Source: Ceratopteris richardii (Eukaryota > Streptophyta > Polypodiopsida > Polypodiales > Pteridaceae). Taken from it: a DNA stretch of 64,000 nt. Where the stretch lies: contig CM035416.1 in assembly GCA_020310875.1 (NCBI GenBank), positions 4,040,094 through 4,104,093 on the forward strand. Direction: 5' to 3'. Shown here one piece after another: positions 52,560-63,577 of the stretch. Within the stretch, counting starts at the first letter, position 1, and each line of letters begins with the position of its first letter. The position numbers were made by a program, and so were the translations under genes. The notes beneath the pieces were generated by a model. That model was given only the letters and a program-made list of their open reading frames with translations, ran no database searches and had not been told where the DNA came from.

Positions 52560-52870
52560 TTTGGAACAATTCTTTTGAGTTAGAGATGCAAGATTCTGAG
52601 GAAGACCCAGAAGAGGTACCAAGTATGGCTAGGAGAAAATCCATACTAACAAGGATGGCCATAATCAAGATACCTCAAAAAAATGCAACCATAGAGCTAT
52701 ATGTGAATGAAGCTCCATAGGAAACGTTTTGGAAGTTTAGATCAAACAAACCTCATATCTATAACAAGTTTCTAGTGTATGAGTTTGAGGACCTAGACAA
52801 TCCATGAAAAGCAACCTATTTAGGCCATGGCTCAAAGAGGATGTACATATTCTTAGAAGTCATCTAGCTT
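52560..52870 (+). pseudogene. gag: Gypsy gag N-terminal fragment (family G2)
   Basis: Reads IKIPQKNATIELYVNEAP, then FLVYEFEDLDNP...ATYLGHGSKRMYIFLEV, paralleling 21520-21720 (TIYEFKDLEIPNKVIYLD, SERMFLVIE). The sequence switches to a family T LTR near 52880, so the rest of gag is missing. Confidence 0.55.
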
Positions 52871-52879
52871 GAAGAGGTT

Positions 52880-53260
52880 AGATTGAATGAGCATACCAAA
52901 TTTCACATTTTTGGGAGCTCATTTGCACCTCAAAATAGCTAGAGAACCTATATTTAACTATATCGAAAACTAAATATAAAACCGGTCAAAGCTAGTCTAA
53001 AAATGAAAATAGAGGAGGTAGGCTCATTTTGAGAGGTTGATTAGTGAGAGCTTGAGAATAAATACTTTTTTAATTTGTGTGATTTGAATGAATACTTCCA
53101 CTCTATTTACTCTTCCTTGTGTGTGTGCATGTCATTGTGTTTCTCACCTTCACACTTACATGCACCACTTGCTCAAAATTGTCATATCATCCTGGCTCTA
53201 TAGACTGATAATTTAAGGTTGAATATTCATTAATGTTTGTACTCACCATTGCTCAATGAG
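52880..53260 (+). repeat. Gypsy family T LTR, copy E (5'-truncated, diverged)
   Basis: Shares CACATTTTTGGGAGCTCATTT, CTATATTTAACTA, AGGCTCATTTTGAGAGGTTG, TTCCTTGTGTGTGTGCATGT and GACTGATAATTTAAGGTTGA with the other family T LTRs. Ends near GAGAGACACATTTC. Confidence 0.65.
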
Positions 53261-53442
53261 AGACACATTTCTTACCTTAGGTTCCATTTTGATAAATTGA
53301 TGTATACTCACCTTCTCATATGTGTTCTTGAGGATACGTTCTACATCAATGATTGTGGAAGAGGGCAACTGCTTTTCATTATTGATTTTCACGGCTCCCA
53401 AACTTGATCAATAATGTTCTTTTCTCCTTTCCTTGTTTTATC

Positions 53443-53930
53443 CTAAGTCTCCTCTTGATGTGTCTTTTTTTGCTCTTTTCCTTTGAACCTTATTCTCACA
53501 ACTAAAGTCTTGCATCTTCTTTCTTCATGGGAAGCCACTCTGATCATATTGATAGGTGCCATGTGTTCATTCTTTGGGAAATCTCTAGTATAGTGATCCT
53601 TCATGTATGGAAAATTTTGGCATGGTGAGACCTTATGGAAGAGGACACTTTGGTTCATTATGTTCATATTCTCCACACTTGTAAAAAACTATAGGTCCCA
53701 AACCCGTTGGTCTTTTTGCACTTGAGCTAGCCCCATTGCTTCTTGGGGGATCACTATAAGACGCATTTATGGATACTCTAGTTTGCCTAAGGAGAGAGGC
53801 ATCAGATAACCCGCCACATGGACTCACCCATTGAGCCACCCACATATATGTAGGAGCTCCATTCAATAAGTAAAAATCTTTGGCCTCATGGCCAATCTTA
53901 GTACAAAATTGGTAGACCACTCTATGCATA
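53443..53930 (-). pseudogene. gag: Gypsy gag zinc-knuckle fragments (minus strand)
   Basis: 53633-53929 reads VYQFCTKIGHEAKDFYLLNG, then FYKCGEYEHNEPKCPLP, two degenerate CCHC knuckles. 53443-53676 has CQNFPYMKDHYTRDFPKNEH, a third relic with Cys lost. Two frames overlap at 53633-53676. Upstream on the minus strand (54000-54500) a Leu/Lys/Glu-rich trace and an unassigned 94-codon ORF (54204-54488) may belong to the same gag. Confidence 0.6.
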
Positions 53931-55529
53931 CATTCAATTGTGATGTGGCCATCACTATTGCATATAGTGTAGAAAATGAATTTCTTTGCCTCATTCTATG
54001 CTTTGAGTTCTTCTAGTTCCCTTCTTAGTTGAGCTAAAGAATCCTCTTGTGTATTTTTTCCAAAATTGAATAGTCTTTTGTAGCCTTAACTTCTCCAACT
54101 CTTGTCTAACTCTTGCTATGGTTGTCACCAAATTGTGATTTGGCTTCTTCAATTCGAGCTCCTACAACAATGAATTCTTGGAGTATGGCACCCAACGAAA
54201 GTGTCAATTGGTATTAGCTGCTTCTAGGAAGAGCCTTTTCAATCCATTTTTACCATAAAATCTATAGGAGAATGCCATGCTTAAACTGTTTGACTCTTCA
54301 CCATTTTGGAAGCATGAGAGGTTGAGTGTGCTCCTCCTTTCTTCTTTGAACATCAATTCATGTCCATCAAGTAGAATATTGGTTTGTAATTTGTAACTTT
54401 CAAACCGTGAGGAATTCGAACAATCTAAATGCATTAATCCATGCATATCACTCAAAATAATTGCGCACTTGTCCAATTTGGAGACCATTTGAGCAAGTTA
54501 TGACTAGCTTAAGATTCCACTTTTTAACTACTTCAAGGTTACACAAAAATTCGTAGATGAATATAGATAAAGAGAAGCAGATAGAGAAGAAGAAAGGAGG
54601 GAGGTGGAAGGGACTACCATGTGAAGTTTTTCTTGTTTTTGATGTGTGTGTTAGGTGTTGTCTTCATGCGATTCTTTTGTTTTCTAGTTAACTCTGGTTT
54701 TGATAATGCTCAGAGTACTAAAGTGTTTAGAACAAGCAAACAGAGGAACAAAATTTATTGGGATTTAAAATAAAGTACTTCCAAATGGTACTCCCATAAC
54801 CCAATATCGAACATTTCTTGAAATGTCTTCTTGTAGCACATTGGGAGCTATTTGATCCAGTAGTGCCAAGCATAGCATGTTGTTACTGAAGGCATTGTGC
54901 TCATGTAATATACCAAGTCAAGATTGCCATTTTCAAAGCCTAGCGAGTCATCATGGGGAGCTTTAACTTTCTTAAAAACTTTAAAGAATGTGAGCATCAT
55001 ATCAAATATTTTCATAGTTATCAGTGTGGAAATTTATCATCTTAGATAAGTGTAGTAGCCAGTGTCAAATAGTGGTGATCATGTAGGCAATTCTTAGGGG
55101 CCCTTGTGGAGGTTCCAAATATGGATAGTTGAGCAAACTATAGCATGGCTTGTTATTATTTACTTTAATTTCAAAGCATTTCCAATTCTATTAAGGAGGA
55201 TGTGGTCCTTGATAGAGTGTATATATAATAAGAAATCGAGCTTTACTCCAAGTCTTCATAATTTTCAAATAATCTTTCAATAACTATGCATCATTTTTAA
55301 ATAATCTCCTCAACTATATGTGCACTTTCTTTTGGAAAAGAAGGAGGATCCAACACTCGTATTGCTTGTCTAGTAAGGATTGACACATGATGCACATAAG
55401 ATTTGGAAGCACATATGGCATGTGTAGACTTGGAACAAGAAGGTTCATATACCTTTTCAATCATAAGGCAGTGTTTTTTAACCCAAATATGAATGAGTCA
55501 TTTCCTAAGGTTTAATTCTACTCATGATT

Positions 55530-55790
55530 TTATATGAAATCTTGGCCCAATGATAAAGGTTTTGTAAGATCACCATGGTCGACCAAAAGCTTTACTATCA
55601 AGGGAACACCGTGCAAGAGAATAAGCACTTTTTCCTCTCCCAAGAAAGGGGTCTCTACACTTCTTGATCCAAGAAGGTATGCCTCTACTAGATTCACCTG
55701 TATGTTTGTGTCTTGACAACAAGAGTATCTAATGGCACTTGTGGAAGCTCCCAAATCAATTAGGGCATTCATTGTTTTGATTGTAATGCC
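55530..55790 (-). pseudogene. Ty3/gypsy aspartic protease fragment (minus strand)
   Basis: Reads MNALIDLGASTSAI (catalytic D-S/T-G changed to DLGA), then HGVPLIVKLLV, ending TKPLSLGQDFI. Retropepsin-like. The SLGQDF end resembles ILGQDY at 24090. Confidence 0.65.
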
Positions 55791-56052
55791 CTATCCTAGC
55801 TCTATTGAGATTAATGGCCTTTTATATATAATGTTAGGGTTGGCCTTCATATGTATTTGGCACATTTCCATGTGATAACAAGGGGCATTGGGATTGGGTA
55901 GTAGGGCTTGCATCTTAGCCTGATTCTTCCAATTCACTCTCTAGCCTTTGTGTATGCACCTTCTCTAATTCTCGATTCATCTTCTTTATGTTTCTTGGCT
56001 TTCCCCTCAATCCTGTGAACATTTCTTCTATAAGGGGTTCCTGCTGATAGAG

Positions 56053-56530
56053 CTAAACCCTACATCCATTAATATAGCTTAGCAATAATTTGCCTTCTAG
56101 CATGGCTAGTTGAACAACATCACTCGTGGAAATTCTATTGATGATCGTGGGTCCATAATTGCATTTTCCTAACTTATGAGTGCATTGTTTCAATGTGTAA
56201 ACCAATACTAAGTCACCAACTATTAAACCCTTGTCCTCAATATGTCCATCAAAGTAAGCCTTTTGTCTCTTTGGTTGCATATATCCCTGCTACTACACAT
56301 AATATCATCTCTCCTAAGTGTTCTTGATCCATAGTTCCAGAGGATAACTTGCATCCCTTTGATTAACAATCTTGTGCTACTTTCAAAATAGGTATCAATA
56401 AATATAGGGGTATCATTACCTTCTGTCCAAATATGATATGAAAAGGGGTAACATTGAGTATCATCTTATAGGCCTCTTGATAAGCCCAAATAGCACGATG
56501 CAGCTATTTGTCCGAATCAAAATGTTTATT
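56053..56530 (-). pseudogene. Ty3/gypsy integrase C-terminal fragment (minus strand)
   Basis: On the minus strand AIWAYQEAYKMILNVTPFHI, then IFGQKVMIPLYLLIP (integrase after the core), followed after a shift by 56280-56053: RQKAYFDGHIEDKG, VGDLVLVYTLKQCTHKLGK, INGCRV, the GPY/F-type C-terminal module. No RT lies upstream on this strand. Confidence 0.75.
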
Positions 56531-57290
56531 ATCTACGAGTGGGTATATAAACTTAAGAGGAACTAAGATGGCTGAATTTGTAGGTACAAGGCTAGATTAG
56601 TTGCCAAAGCATGTTCACAAACTCATGGCATAAACTATGAGGAAACATTCTCATCAGGTGCAAAGATGACTACATTCAGAACATTGATAAGTGTGGTTGT
56701 TGCAATAAATTGGAGACTCATCCAATAGGATGTGAAAAATGCATTCCTAAATAGTTGGATAAGTGAAGAGGTATACGTGTCACAACCTCCAAGTTTTCAA
56801 AACCCTAATCATACATCTTATGTTTGCAGACTTAAGAAAGCATTGTATGGTTTGAAACAAACTCCTAGAGCTTGGAATTATAGGTTGGTTACAAACCTTT
56901 AAGATCAAGGATTTAGACCTAGCAATTTAGATCTTTCTTTGTTCATCAAAAGGGAACACAACGAGATTATCTATTTATGTGTATATGTAGATGACATATT
57001 TGTGACATTTGATGACTTGAATGGGATTCAAAGGATCAAAAGACATATGCAAGAGGAGTGCAAAATCATTCACTTAGGTGAGCTCACGTATTTCCTAGGT
57101 ATGCAAGTGATTTATACAGATGAAGGGATGTCTCTAACTTGGAGAAAATACATTCAAAACCTACTTCTCATGTTCAGAATGGAAAACACCAAGCTTGTAG
57201 GTACACCTTTGGAAATGAATCATAAACTAAGTGTTTAAGAGGGTGAGCAGATTGATAGTAACTCACGTCTTCAAAAATAGTAAGAAGGCA
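56524..57290 (+). pseudogene. pol: Copia reverse transcriptase fragment (plus strand)
   Basis: Reads EWVYKLKRN, CRYKARLVAKACSQTHGINY, then [40 protein letters not shown]. After a TAA at about 56900, 56939-57238 continues LCVYVDDIFVTFDD (YVDD box near 56978), LGELTYFLGMQVIY and GTPLEMNHKL. Stops at about 56555, 56730, 56900 and 57237. No LTR pair can be assigned. Confidence 0.88.
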
Positions 57291-57299
57291 AGTGATAAG

Positions 57300-58474
57300 G
57301 GTATGGGTTCAAAATCCCAAAGCACCAGTAGCCCCATAGAACTAAAGATCCAACCATGAGGGACACCAAAATTTAAGAAACCATCCAAAGATGAAGAAGT
57401 CAAAAGTGATTTGCATGCAATTGAACACTGTTCTAAAATGTATCCCTATAACGAGGAATGATCCGCTATCATTCAACCATGGATTGATTGCATCATTTCA
57501 AGATCCAATGGATACCTCTAAACATAGATTGCACCAAGTCTGCAAGTAACATAGGAAGCCTCGACGTGCAAAAATCATGTGTCTTTGGCATAAACCTGTC
57601 TTTTGCACCATTCACGTCATGCATTTCCACAGTATGCATTAATATAGGGCCACATTACATGGCCGTGCATAGACACAATTGAGAATCCCAAGCACATGAG
57701 ACACAACTGACATATGTAAAACATTTTATTGATACCAACCTCTTTCTTCTTGTTTTGTGACATTGCAAAAGAAAAGGAGAGAGAGAGAAAAAGAAAAGGT
57801 ATAGGACCATATGCTCAATGAACCTCATTAGTGACCCATCAACAAGGACATCCATCAAGAACGAAAGACAATCCAATGGTCAACAACTGTGATGGGAGTA
57901 CAACATGAATAGATGAACATCGATCGACCTCTCACCATGGTAAGCGCACCCTACTTTGGCAACATTATGATAGATTAGGAAACCTCTTTGTCAGCATACC
58001 CTTGAGCACTTAGCTCAAGATCCAATTTTTTGCACCATACTTCTTACAATGCATTCCCCAAGCATGCATAGGACCACATTACAAGGTCCTGCACAAGGCA
58101 CATATTTTCTTCAACTCATGCACTAAGACACACCCAGCATGATAAATGCAAAACCCATGTTTGAAAGATCCAGAGGACATCAACTTAGAACATCAGTACC
58201 TATGAAGCAATTCACAGCTGACAGTTGCTCAAAATCAACATTGAAAACCTCTTTTGAGGAACTAGAAATTTTTGGAAGCTCACAAATACACCGTCATGCT
58301 GGAATCCAAGGAAGAAATACATACAAAGGGACAAAAATTGCAAAGAAGAAACGGACAACTGATCGTGCTACATTTGGATGAGAGACTGCTCTTGTTGATA
58401 CATGATAGACACTACCTCTCAAAGTCTATGTGGAACAATCACTCCAATAAGGTTCTGTCAGGGACGACAGACTT
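57300..58474. other. Non-coding stretch preceding a family T LTR, with an internal diverged repeat
   Basis: No recognisable gene. A segment near 57590-57680 (TTTGCACCATTCACGTCATGCATT, then ATGCATTAATATAGGGCCACATTACA) is echoed near 58030-58110. Likely the 3' internal non-coding region of the element ending at the PPT 58475. Confidence 0.45.
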
Positions 58475-58487
58475 GAGAGGGGGGGAG
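58475..58487 (+). promoter_or_regulatory. Polypurine tract of gypsy family T
   Basis: GAGAGGGGGGGAG, directly before the LTR start TGTTGACACTCAAGG. Marks 58488-59100 as a 3' LTR. Confidence 0.85.
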
Positions 58488-59100
58488 TGTTGACACTCAA
58501 GGTCAAGCACAAGGCACAAGAACACATCAAAGAAGTGGACACACAAGAAGAGGGAGCATATAGGGAGCTCCAATAAGTATATGTCAAATTTTCACAAGAC
58601 ATCCCTATAAAAACAGTGATTTTGATCACTAAAAACAATTGTAAATATCATTTCATATTTTCTTCAACTCCATTTTGTTCAAGCCAATGAGTCCTTGAGC
58701 TTGAGGAGTATTAGAAGTACCTACATATCAGTTTTCATAATTTTTGGACTCCGTTTGAGCCCTCAAATAAGCCTTGGAACCTAATTTTTAACTAGGCCAA
58801 ACATTAGGTCTAGACAAGGCCAAAACTAGCCAAAAAGCTATAAAAAGATCTAGAGAGCTCATTTTTTTGGGAGTTTTTAGCTTGTTAAAAGAGTTTTCTT
58901 AGTAGAGATTGAAGCTTTTGTAAGAGAGTTTTGGTGTAATTGACAATTTCCATTGTTCCTCTCTCTGATCTTGCCTTGTGTGCATGTGTGTGTGTGTGCG
59001 TGCATGTATGTGCTTGTCACTTACATTTGCTCACCACAATTTCTCAGAATCTTCATATCCTTCTCACATCTCCATGGATTGACAAGTAAAGGAGGTGGTA
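58488..59100 (+). repeat. Gypsy family T LTR, copy F (reference copy)
   Basis: Begins TGTTGACACTCAAGGTCAAG after the PPT. Contains CTCCATTTTGTTCAAGCCAA, CTTGAGGAGTATTAGAAGTA, AACTATCAT-free core, and AAAAAGCTATAAAAAGATC (TATA box near 58838), then TGTGTGTGTGTGCGTG and GATTGACAAGTAAAGGAGG. Aligns end to end with the minus-strand copy 18372-19010. Confidence 0.82.
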
Positions 59101-59519
59101 CTTGTAGAGAGTACGCACGTGGAAGCAAAATGAAAATTAAAGTACTCTCACAAAACAAAGAATGTGTGAGACAAAATGAGTAGACCATGAAATGGGTAAA
59201 CTCATTTGGATTAGAAATGAGCTTGCCAAGAGCATGGAGTAGGCTCCTCAAGCTTCTAACCAAGTACAATTGAGGGGAGAGACCCTCCTTATATAGATTT
59301 GGGGGGGGCTCTCAAAAGTACATCATATGTGGGATAAGTCTCCTGAAAGGAGAATGAATACAACTGGTAGAAGCACATGGCAAGGTACCCAAATACAAAG
59401 GAAATACAATATAAAATGGAAATAGACTAGAAATGGAGTGCCTCCTGGATACAAAATGGAGATGCACTCATGCGGATACAAATGTAGATGAAGTAGGAGC
59501 AATCATGTCGTCAACAGTA

Positions 59520-59800
59520 CTTAGGTTTGAGCTACAGCCTTCTTGCTAGGAGGCAATTCACATAAAGACTAGGTACCATTCTTCATAATGGCATCATATT
59601 CTGATTGCCTAGTAGCCATCCAATTTTCTCAGCTTTGTGCTTCATCAAATGAAATAGGCTCATTCTCATCACAAAGACTACATGTAGCCATAACATAGCA
59701 ATCTCATGCAAAAGAAGCACTACGAGAGCCTCAACGAGTATGATATGATAGAGTTGCATCTAATTTGTTATCTCGCAAAGTCTACACTAGCCAGACATAT
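59520..59800 (-). pseudogene. pol: Copia pol fragment upstream of RT (minus strand)
   Basis: The minus strand near 59700-59560 reads EPISFDEAQS-x-ENWMATRQ, then SEYDAIMKNGT, the conserved start of copia RT (compare MQIEYNNIMKNGTWEL at 28240). Only this short part is left. Confidence 0.7.
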
Positions 59801-59924
59801 ATTGTCCTATGTTAGGAGTAGTATCAGTGACAATAGCTACAAACATCGGCACAAAGGAAGCATGTAAAAGGAAATACATGAGGGATGGGGGGCCAGGTTC
59901 ATTCTTTTTCAAAAGAGGTCGTTT

Positions 59925-60235
59925 CATCATAAATAATCAAACTCTCAATAATGATTTTAATCACTCATGTAACATATGTAATATAGAAAACCCAATTTTG
60001 TCACGAGCCACTCCATTTTGTGCAAGCCGAGGAGTCCTCAAGCTTGAGGAGCCTAGATAGATCACTCACACAAAGTTTCATAATTTTGGGACTTTGTTTG
60101 GACCTCCAAATAAGCTATATAACCTATTTTTTAACTAGGTCAGACACTAGGTTCAAAATCGATCAAAACTAGTAAAAAACTATAAAGAGAGCTAGATAGC
60201 AATTTTTAAGGTAATTAATTAGTGTTTTGTTGTTT
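59925..60235 (+). repeat. Gypsy family T LTR, copy G (partial)
   Basis: Shares CTCCATTTTGTGCAAGCC, GAGGAGTCCTCAAGCTTGAG, TATTTTTTAACTAGGTCAGA and ACTATAAAGAGAGCTAGATAG. Followed by the pyrimidine-rich leader with GAGAGAGAG (60366-60390) and the dyad array at 60610. Confidence 0.75.
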
Positions 60236-60609
60236 TTTTTTGTTTTCATCTTCTTTCACCTCCCCTACACCCATCCTTCATCCCCACATTTTCTCCACAC
60301 ATCGCGAAAATTCACATAAGTTCACCATATCCACCCTTCTCTTCTCATTTCCCTCATTTGCAAGAGAGCGAGAGAGAGAGAGAGAGCAAGTGAGAGAGTT
60401 TCTTTGCATGCATTTGTGAGTTTTCTTTGCAAGGTATTGCTTCAATACAAGATTGCAACACTCTTCAGGTAAATTTTTTTATTTTTCACCATTTTTGTCG
60501 AATGTCTCATACTATCGTGATGGTATAAGAAGTTCGTGATTTTTTTAATACATCATATGGAGGGTGGAGACCATCTTGGTGCACTAAGGAATCCATAGTT
60601 GCATCCTAA

Positions 60610-60995
60610 AAATTTGTATTTTTTTTAAACCATCACGATTGGCCCACACCATCGCGATGATGTATCACCATCGCGATGATGTATCACCATCGCGATTGAC
60701 TCAAGCCATCGCAACCATACCAAACCATTGGGATTGTCCCACATCACCATTGCAACGATGTCTGATCATCACAATTGGCTCACACCATTGCAACGACTCA
60801 TTTTACCATCGCGATTGGTTCATACATAGTGATGCCTTCAAACCATTGTGCCTTTTTTACCATCACAGTTGGCTCGAGCCATCACGAGGACTACTGACCA
60901 TCACGATTGTTTCAGACCTTTGTGACGATTGATCACACCATCACAATTGGCTCAATCCATCGCGATGACCACTGACCATCATGATGACACGCTGT
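60610..60995 (+). repeat. Array of CCATCGCGATTGG-type dyad motifs (family T 5' interior)
   Basis: Repeats of CCATCGCGAT(T/G)(G/A), variants CCATTGCAACG and CCATCACGATTG, centred on the palindrome ATCGCGAT, every 18-35 bp, about 18 units. Same position relative to the LTR as the arrays at 36480 and 23065. Confidence 0.85.
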
Positions 60996-60999
60996 AGGT

Positions 61000-62836
61000 G
61001 CGAAAGCGACAGTTGGTGGATCAGGGCAACCGCCGATAATACGGTGCACGCCGGGTGCTTGGAGCAAGCTCATGTATAATGAAACTCAAAGAAAAAGTGA
61101 TCAGTTCAAAATCAAAGTCTTGGGTTTTCCAAAGAAATCAATAAAGTTCAATGAAGTTTGAAAAACTTCTACTCAACCAATCAAATATTGGGACATTCAC
61201 TTTCTTTAAAAAAATAAAAATTTGTTCTTAGCACCTTGATCTCTTTTTCTTTCATCAAATATTTTAAAGGGTTTCTTTGTTTTTAAGCAAGCACTTTATA
61301 TATAACATCCTCGTTAAACAAATGAAAATTGAAACCTTTTAATGTCACATTTGCACAAGAAATTATACGCCTTTATATTCAATGTATCAAGATTTGGATC
61401 AAAGCAAGTATGAATTAGCATTTACTTTATTTACATCAAGTGTCGCATTAAATATGTATTCATATGTATTTTTGTAAAAGGTATTCATATGCTTGTTTCC
61501 AAATAGTGTTCTATTGAAACTTTAAAACAAGCTTGATCAAGTTCCTTCACAAGCTCGCATAAATTACCACCGAGTAATGCATAATTATAGTTGACTTAAT
61601 CATTTGTTTAATCAGATCTACATCAACCACCTAGGCACGACAAATGGCTCTAAATTTACACTTTATATATAAAGTGTGTCAATATCGGAGCGTGAATTAA
61701 TTGCAAAATATTCATATCAAGACATATCACAAGACATTAACTAGGTTCATTGAAAACATTCAATCTTGTGTCGAATATGAAACAACACAGTTTTAGGCAA
61801 ATCGTCAATAGCATACATGAAAGCTTTGGATAATCATCGGAAAAAGTATGTTTCATAAATTCATTGATACTAATATGGATTCTCTTCGGAATTCACAAGA
61901 CTTAATCATAAACATATGATTCCTCATGGAAATAAAGAGCATTCATTCTACCTGAAGTATCGTTACAAACTTCACACTTATCTCAAAGTTGCAAAGTGGC
62001 AAATCAACAATTTAGAAGCATTGCTTCAAAAAAAAGGAGTCACAAAGATTTTGGTCAAGCTTAAGATCCTGCATGAATTGCACGTATGAACGTAGAGGTT
62101 TAGGCACCAGAATCACATGAGTACTATTGAGTCTATTCTTTAAATTTCTAGATCGTATGATAAGGGATTTATGCATTAAAGCATTATGTTCATATAATTA
62201 AACTTTTGACGTTTCATTCCTCAAATTAAGGGCAGAGTCAAACTCTAATCCATTTCGCAAGAAGCAATAGATAAAAAGCTAATATGGTGTCCATATTCAA
62301 TAACAAAATTTGGACTGTGTATAGAGCATTTTAAATATCACGAAGAATAAGAATCATTCATATGCGCATTCAGAAGATAAGTAAACAACATTCACCATCA
62401 GTGTAGAATAATCAAAAGTCAAATCATGAAGAGCTTTAGACAAAATTCTAAGCATTCAGAAGTAATTAAGCATAAGCTTTTTGATCATACATCAGAAATG
62501 ACTATCAAAATAATCTTTGTCCTCTGTGTTTCTTAGAATGTTACAGGATGCACAAAGGATTGTAACAAACATAGTTATTTATAATAGATATTGATCATGT
62601 GAGAGCAAATTACATGGCATAGCTTGTAGGTATGTTTAAATCTCAGATATCACCTTGCGCAAGCAGCCCTCCTTACTTTAAGCATGTATGCATATAAAAA
62701 CCATCTTTCTGAACTTATCTTTTGTCTTCAAAAAGCCATCGGAGTATCTTTAGAACATAAATTATACTGTTCAAAAATGAATATCAGAAATTTAACTGTC
62801 AGTTCATGGGTCTTCGTGCGCATGTCTCATTGGTCA
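61000..62836. other. AT-rich stretch without recognisable gene
   Basis: No ORF above about 66 codons and no recognisable motif. It may be decayed interior of the family T element. It ends at the CACTA-2 terminus. Confidence 0.5.
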
Positions 62837-62867
62837 CACTACAACATATCAAGGGTATACCGAGGTT

Positions 62868-63092
62868 GCTACCGAGGCAAATAAACGGGCGTGAATTCTT
62901 CGCGACGTCGGTGTTGCAGTCGGTGTAGGCGTCGGAACCAAAGCGCCGGTATGTCGCCGGTATAAGCGTCGGTATAGGCATCGGTATATGCGTCGGTATT
63001 TCTGATGCATATACCGACGTCCGCTAGGTGTACCGGCGCGTATACCGACGACCATACTGGAGCTACCGACGCGTATACCGACGACCATACCT
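62868..63092. repeat. Subterminal repeat array of CACTA-2
   Basis: Units CGTCGGTATA / TATACCGACG in both orientations, about ten within 225 bp, with an orientation switch near 63005 (GTCGGTATTTCTGATGCATATACCGACG). CpG-rich island in AT-rich DNA. Presumed TNPA-binding sites. Confidence 0.88.
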
Positions 63093-63110
63093 GCACAAAT
63101 TTTTTTGGAC

Positions 63111-63169
63111 AGAGTGTGTTGTCTTTTGCTAAAGCATGATGTTGTTTAACAAAGACAATACACTCTGCC
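63111..63169. repeat. Small imperfect inverted repeat (hairpin)
   Basis: GACAGAGTGTGTTGTCTTT pairs with AAAGACAATACACTCTGCC around a loop of about 20 bp. Confidence 0.75.
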
Positions 63170-63300
63170 CAACTAAGTACATGTGTTATGTACTCTAATG
63201 GCAACCAAAACATAAACTTATATGAACAAAAATGAACAATGATTCATGTACAGAAAGTCGTATATTCCATAAATGAAAAATGTACAAAAGTGTGGCAAAG

Positions 63301-63472
63301 CACTTACATATAGGAATCGAATACAAAATTATGGTACATCATTGCCACATAGGAGTGTAATACAAAATTGTGGCAATGTGACAAAACACTTCCATATAGG
63401 AATCGAATACAAAATTATGGTTCATCATTGTCGTATGCGAGTGTGATACAAAATTGTGGCATTGATCAAAAT
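63301..63472. repeat. 86-bp tandem repeat, two units
   Basis: CACTTACATATAGGAATCGA at 63301 recurs as CACTTCCATATAGGAATCGA at 63387, with the rest of the unit (ACAAAATTATGGTACATCATTG) conserved. Confidence 0.88.
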
Positions 63473-63577
63473 ATTTACACCTACAATCCTGCAACAAAAC
63501 ATATGTATGAAATAAGACCAATTAACATGACATTTATAAACAACAACTAGAAACACGAAACCAAGATATAACTTTAC

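Noticed and set aside
54204..54488. 94-codon minus-strand ORF
   Set aside because: No motif recognised; could be part of a gag remnant but not supported enough to call.
60610..60995. Possible CRISPR array (regular short repeats with spacers)
   Set aside because: Units are short, variable, palindromic and irregularly spaced, spacers are not unique sequences, and the setting is a plant retroelement.
63301..63472. Satellite DNA or centromeric repeat
   Set aside because: Only two 86-bp units are present, within a transposon end.
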